Shown here: positions 3,809 through 7,322 of the stretch, piece after piece | How the letters are laid out: the number at the start of each line of letters is the position of its first letter | How positions within the stretch are numbered: the stretch's first letter is position 1 | Origin: an uncultured Ruminococcus sp. | GTDB taxonomy: Bacteria; Bacillota; Clostridia; Oscillospirales; Acutalibacteraceae | Direction of reading: 5' to 3' | Length of the DNA stretch: 7,322 nucleotides | Assembly: GCA_900554995.1 (NCBI GenBank) | Contig: USJJ01000055.1 | Location: 1-7,322, forward strand | Translations under genes and position numbers: made by a program | Notes under the pieces: model-generated | Databases searched by the model: none | The model's input: only the letters and a program-made list of their open reading frames with translations | Told to the model about the DNA's origin: nothing

Positions 3809-5915
3809 GGAGTACCTTGTTGCACCGAGCCAGTACACGAACAATCCGTACTACGGTGCAAACATCGAAAATACCCTTTCGGGCAAAGCATACACCGCCT
3901 CGCTCGGCAATTTCGGCGGTTATGTAATCTATGAGTTCAACGACAAAATTGAAAACAGTGATAAGCACCGTTACGGTATCGACTTTATGATCTCGGGCAA
4001 TGCATTCAATTCCGCCGCCACAACTCAGGAACCCGGTCAGGTTTGGGTCTCTCAGGACGGAACGACGTGGTATGCGCTCGCCGGCAGTGAACACTACGAG
4101 AACGAGACAAACTGGGATTACAGCGTAACATATCAGAAAACCGAGACAAACACATCGACATATGTTGATAGCCTCGGAGAGAGCGGAAAGGTTTGCTCAA
4201 GATCTCCCTATCCGCTTAAGACAAACTATTCGACGGTTGATTTTGACGAGAACAGTCTCACTCTTTCCGGTGTTCTTCTCAGAAAGAACCTCACACCGTC
4301 AACGGCTAACGGAATCTCGACATCTTTCGGATATGTTGACGCTCTGAGCTGGAAGATGAGCAATCTCCCCGTCAACCCTTATGTCGAGAATCCTCAGCAG
4401 AACGCTAAGGACGGGCAGTTTGATATCTCGTGGGCAGTCGACAAGGACGGTATGCCCGTTCACCTTGATTGGGTCAAGTACGTCAAGGTTCAGACCGCAA
4501 CATTCATCGACGGTGGCGTTTTCGGTGAGAAATCAACAGAGATCAACGGCGTTAACCTTGCCGAGGATGAGGAATTTGTTGACAGCAAAGCTGATGTAAA
4601 AATCACCGTAAACGGTCAGGCTGTAACATTTAATTCAAACAATTATTGCAAGCTCGATAATCTCGGTAAGGGCGTCGACGTCAAGGTAGCAGCTGCCGAT
4701 TCCAATGTTTATATCAACAACGAACGAACAACGGAAACACTGTTCAGCGAGGCTCCGTCAAAGGGTCTTGTCCGTGTCATCGTGCAGACAGGCGACGGCG
4801 CAGCTCAGATCTTTATGCTTGACGTAAGCTCGGCTCTTCCCGAGACAGAGCTCAAGCTCTCCGATTCCGAGCTCAGCATTGACAGACTTGATTCTAAGCA
4901 GATTAAGGCAAACCTTAAAAACGTAACATGGAGCTCTTCCGATGAGGATGTAGCTTGGGTTGACAGCGACGGAAATATTTACGCAATCAACGAGGGTACG
5001 ACAACCATCACCGCAGTTTCGCCCAAGGGTCAGACTGCCGAGTGTGCGGTAACGGTTCTCCCGGGAAAAGAGACAGAAACTGTCAGCGTAACATTCAGCG
5101 TTTCCGACGGCACAATCATTCTTGAGCCCACAACAATTGAGGTCAGAGAGGGTACCGCACAGGCATACGGCTATAAGGTCGCTTCCGTTGACCACACCGG
5201 TAAAGCGGTTGAGGGCGTAACGGTATTTGACGTAATCGTAGCCGTTCACAAGGAAATGTACGGTGACGCATTCACAAGAGGCACGGCAGAAAACTATCTT
5301 GCTATGAATTACAGCTTCATTGTCAAGTCATTCGGAAGAAACACATCAAGCTGCGGATTTCTTGTCAACGACACAATGCCGAACGACGGCGTAATCAACC
5401 CCTCCTACGGCACAGCAACAGGTTATGCCTGCGACACCGCAACTGTTGTTGACGGCGACGATATTTCATATTTCTTCTATCAGGATACGAAGTATTACAG
5501 TGATATGTATGCCGAGTTCAATTCGGATAATTACACTGTTTCCGCCGGAAGAAATCTTAAGGTAAACATCAAGGGCTATTCTCTTATGGAGCACGGTCTT
5601 AATGATATGGCGACAATAAGAGATAACTATATGACCAATCTCAAGGACGTTGACATTTATCTCTATGAGGACGGCGAGCTGAAGAAGCTTGCAACAACGG
5701 ATAAGAGGGGCAACGCAAAGATTAAGTTCAGCGAAGAGGGCGAATATGTTCTCGTTGCCGTAAGAAATCCCGACAGCGAAGAGACCCCCACGGTTGTGGC
5801 TTATTCAAAGGTTACCGTTACTGCCAAGAAAGATCCTTTTATCATCCGTGTATTCAAAAAGGTTTATAATTTCATTGTTAAAATTATCAAATCAATCATC
5901 AGCGGGGAGTGCTGA
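3705..5915 (+). CDS. Secreted corrinoid-binding candidate with BIG2 Ig-like and DUF4430 (transcobalamin-like) domains
   Basis: The protein has 736 residues. The ATG at 3705 is chosen over an upstream in-frame GTG (3672) because GAGGAG (3693-3698) lies 6 nt before it and a signal peptide starts there (MLKKLISIIL, cleavage near VFA, residues 23-25; an ILSC at 15-18 leaves a lipoprotein possible). Residues 30-285 form one large domain with LGNFGGYVIYEF (67-78), ISGNAF, TWYALAGSE and FDISWAVD; I recall a similar module in Bacteroidota surface proteins near B12 genes. A BIG2-like Ig domain spans about 380-453 (VTWSSSDEDVAWV). Residues 459-606 resemble DUF4430, the fold of the transcobalamin C-terminal domain, with SSCGFLVND (548-556) and GDDISYFFYQDT (584-595). 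A further beta-rich domain (607-707) precedes a cationic amphipathic tail (711-732). The cobalamin riboswitch upstream supports corrinoid capture outside the cell; binding itself is inferred. Confidence 0.88.
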   Translation: MLKKLISIILSIIMILSCISLNVFAEDNAVSAKVKEYLVAPSQYTNNPYYGANIENTLSGKAYTASLGNFGGYVIYEFNDKIENSDKHRYGIDFMISGNAFNSAATTQEPGQVWVSQDGTTWYALAGSEHYENETNWDYSVTYQKTETNTSTYVDSLGESGKVCSRSPYPLKTNYSTVDFDENSLTLSGVLLRKNLTPSTANGISTSFGYVDALSWKMSNLPVNPYVENPQQNAKDGQFDISWAVDKDGMPVHLDWVKYVKVQTATFIDGGVFGEKSTEINGVNLAEDEEFVDSKADVKITVNGQAVTFNSNNYCKLDNLGKGVDVKVAAADSNVYINNERTTETLFSEAPSKGLVRVIVQTGDGAAQIFMLDVSSALPETELKLSDSELSIDRLDSKQIKANLKNVTWSSSDEDVAWVDSDGNIYAINEGTTTITAVSPKGQTAECAVTVLPGKETETVSVTFSVSDGTIILEPTTIEVREGTAQAYGYKVASVDHTGKAVEGVTVFDVIVAVHKEMYGDAFTRGTAENYLAMNYSFIVKSFGRNTSSCGFLVNDTMPNDGVINPSYGTATGYACDTATVVDGDDISYFFYQDTKYYSDMYAEFNSDNYTVSAGRNLKVNIKGYSLMEHGLNDMATIRDNYMTNLKDVDIYLYEDGELKKLATTDKRGNAKIKFSEEGEYVLVAVRNPDSEETPTVVAYSKVTVTAKKDPFIIRVFKKVYNFIVKIIKSIISGEC

Positions 5916-5918
5916 CAA

Positions 5919-7256
5919 ATGAAAATCAAGAAAATCCTTTGTACGATTCTTTGCCTTTTGCTTGTCGTTTCTCCGATAAACGTACTTGCGGCAACATATG
6001 TTTCCGATTCACAGATTGTGTCTTTCAAGACTCCCGTGTCCCCTGCGGACACGGAGCTTCTGTGGTCCGCAAAGCTCGGAACCTCGTATAAAAACGCTCC
6101 GAGCACGCAGATTGTTGTCGGCGATACTCTTATCGTTATGAGCGGCAAAAAGCTGTTAAAAATCAATGTCAAGAACGGCAAAACGGTTAAATCCGCAGAT
6201 ATGGTTGATGTCCCGAGTTACAGCTATACCTCACCCTTGTATGCGGACGGAGTTATCTACTGTCCTCTCGACAATGCAAAGATTCAGGCATTCAACTACA
6301 AGACAATGAAATCTATGTGGGTTTATACCGATCCTCTCGGCGGTCAGTCTCTGACTCCGATAACATATGACGGAGGTTACATCTACACAGGATTCTGGAA
6401 CGATGAGGACAGGAACGCAAACTATGTCTGCCTCAGCGTCAAGGACGAGAATAAAAAGGAAACTCACGAGGCAAAAAAGGCTGTTTGGAGCTATAAAAGC
6501 CTCGGCGGCTTCTACTGGGCAGGCTGTGTAACGGTCGGCGATAACGTAATTTTCGGCTGTGACGACGGAACCGTCTATGCGAACAAGGCGTCAAAGGTTG
6601 TTTCCCTCAACAAAAAGACGGGGAAGCTCACCGACACAATGCCGATTGTCGGCGATCAGCGTTCGTCAATGACATATTTCGGAGGAAAGCTCTATTTCAC
6701 AACAAAAGCAGGCTACCTTTACAGTGTTTCTCTGAACTCAAACGGAACATTCAACGATTCCTCGGCAAAGAGACTTTCACTCGGCGGTGCATCAACCTCA
6801 ACACCGCTTATCTATAACGGCAGGCTTTACCTCGGAGTACAGGGCAACGGCTTCGGGCCCGGATATTTCAAGGTTATTAATGCCAATAATCTTTCCGTCA
6901 TCTATTCCGCAAAGACAAAGGGCTATCCTCAGGGACGTTTTCTTCTCAGCGACGCCTACCTCAAGGATACCGGCAAGGTGAATATTTACATCACCTATAA
7001 CAATAATCCGGGCGGCATAACGATGTTCACCGATTCCGCAAATCAGACAACGGCGGAAAGCCAAGAGCTCTTCACCCCGGCTGACGGTCAGCGTAACTAC
7101 TGTATCAGCTCGATTGTCTGCGACGAAAACGGCACGCTCTTTTATAAGAACGACTCGGGATATATCTTTGCGGTTCACACAAAGACTAAGAAAGTATCTT
7201 TCTTCAAGAGGATTTTCAACGCTATTGCGGAATTTTTCAGAAAGCTGTTCGGTTAA
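5919..7256 (+). CDS. Secreted PQQ-like (WD40-like) beta-propeller protein
   Basis: The 445-residue protein has a signal peptide (MKIKKILCTILCLLL, probable cleavage after VLA at residue 24), then propeller blades to about residue 422. Repeated blade signatures can be seen: VVGDTLIVMSGKKLLKINVKNGK (67-89), YADGVIYCPLDNAKIQAFNY, TYDGGYIYTGFW, TVGDNVIFGCDDGTVYA, YFGGKLYFTTKAGYLYSVSL, IYNGRLYLGVQGN and a last one near 400-420. This is the PQQ-like/outer-membrane-BamB-like pattern, with six or seven blades; no PQQ cofactor or dehydrogenase residues are implied. The C-terminus (426-445) is a cationic amphipathic helix ending FFRKLFG, similar in kind to the tail of the upstream protein. The start has GGGGAGTG 7 nt upstream, and only 3 bp separate it from the preceding stop, so translation is likely coupled. 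The context suggests a corrinoid-binding or scaffold role at the cell surface. Confidence 0.9.
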   Translation: MKIKKILCTILCLLLVVSPINVLAATYVSDSQIVSFKTPVSPADTELLWSAKLGTSYKNAPSTQIVVGDTLIVMSGKKLLKINVKNGKTVKSADMVDVPSYSYTSPLYADGVIYCPLDNAKIQAFNYKTMKSMWVYTDPLGGQSLTPITYDGGYIYTGFWNDEDRNANYVCLSVKDENKKETHEAKKAVWSYKSLGGFYWAGCVTVGDNVIFGCDDGTVYANKASKVVSLNKKTGKLTDTMPIVGDQRSSMTYFGGKLYFTTKAGYLYSVSLNSNGTFNDSSAKRLSLGGASTSTPLIYNGRLYLGVQGNGFGPGYFKVINANNLSVIYSAKTKGYPQGRFLLSDAYLKDTGKVNIYITYNNNPGGITMFTDSANQTTAESQELFTPADGQRNYCISSIVCDENGTLFYKNDSGYIFAVHTKTKKVSFFKRIFNAIAEFFRKLFG

Positions 7257-7259
7257 TTT

Positions 7260-7322
7260 ATGAATTTTGGATTCAGGGGATACCACCCGCTTGTAAATGT
7301 TTTATTTTTCATAAGCACGGTT
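7260..7322 (+). CDS. Probable ECF transporter T component (CbiQ-like), 5' end only
   Basis: Twenty-one codons are visible before the window ends. The N-terminus MNFGFRGYHPLVNVLFF matches the start of ECF transporter transmembrane (T) proteins in Clostridia, which typically read F..YHP.VN..YF before the first TM helix. The T component couples ATPase subunits to a substrate-binding S component for vitamin import. The ATG lies 3 bp after the beta-propeller stop and in the same frame. There is no strong Shine-Dalgarno, so translation probably depends on coupling. An ECF importer under a cobalamin riboswitch would be expected to carry cobalamin or a precursor. The assignment rests on a short stretch only. 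Confidence 0.65.
   Translation, partial: MNFGFRGYHPLVNVLFFISTV

Noticed and set aside
4758..5249. Minus-strand open frame of 163 codons inside the DUF4430 gene
   Set aside because: It is antisense to a well-supported coding region with domain-level evidence. Its Cys-rich, low-coherence product is typical of a shadow frame.
6798..7286. Minus-strand open frame of 162 codons over the propeller gene
   Set aside because: It is antisense to clear propeller blades and to the start of the ECF component, with no independent signals.
1..7322. CRISPR arrays, insertion sequences, tRNA or rRNA genes
   Set aside because: Scanning both strands showed no repeat-spacer pattern, no transposase or terminal inverted repeats, and no tRNA or rRNA motifs.

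Overview
The window looks like a chromosomal segment of a gut-type Clostridia bacterium (Oscillospiraceae/Ruminococcaceae-like). The basis is a moderate base composition with AT-rich intergenic regions, strong GGGGTG/GAGGAG-type Shine-Dalgarno sequences, consensus sigma-A promoters (TTGACA, 17-bp spacer, TATAAT-like), Gram-positive signal peptides and a Firmicute-style cobalamin riboswitch. TGA works as a stop codon here: it ends two of the genes. The assignment rests on style only, because there is no taxonomic marker gene.

Left part (1-2700). After a terminator belonging to an upstream gene there is a two-TM membrane protein of unknown function (199-1407, +). It converges through a shared stem-loop on a secreted SGNH/GDSL-type hydrolase (minus strand, start at 2409). 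Directly upstream of the hydrolase promoter sits an unannotated 24-codon ORF (2506-2580, minus) with its own perfect consensus promoter and a strong ribosome binding site. It would encode an amphipathic, strongly hydrophobic micropeptide. Its promoter lies back-to-back with the promoter of an O6-alkylguanine-DNA alkyltransferase gene (2698-3222, +).

Right part (3223-7322). This reads as one corrinoid (vitamin B12) acquisition operon. A consensus promoter (3228-3256) drives an RNA leader with a cobalamin riboswitch core (3265-3351), a long hairpin and an intrinsic terminator (3437-3460). Next comes a small ORF related to HNH-associated repeat proteins, broken by an in-frame TGA. It is followed by a 736-residue secreted protein with a large N-terminal domain, a BIG2-like Ig domain and a DUF4430-like (transcobalamin-type) domain. 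Then, 3 bp apart, come a secreted PQQ-like beta-propeller protein and, again 3 bp apart, the first 21 codons of what looks like an ECF transporter T component (CbiQ-like), cut by the window end.

The proposed logic is this: when cobalamin is scarce the riboswitch lets transcription through. Two extracytoplasmic proteins, both with a signal peptide and a cationic amphipathic C-terminal helix, would then capture corrinoid at the cell surface and pass it to an ECF-type importer. The arrangement recalls the surface capture systems of Bacteroidota, where the beta-propeller BtuG binds B12, but in a Gram-positive setting. Riboswitch, domain calls and operon spacing are read from the sequence; ligand binding by the two secreted proteins is inferred.
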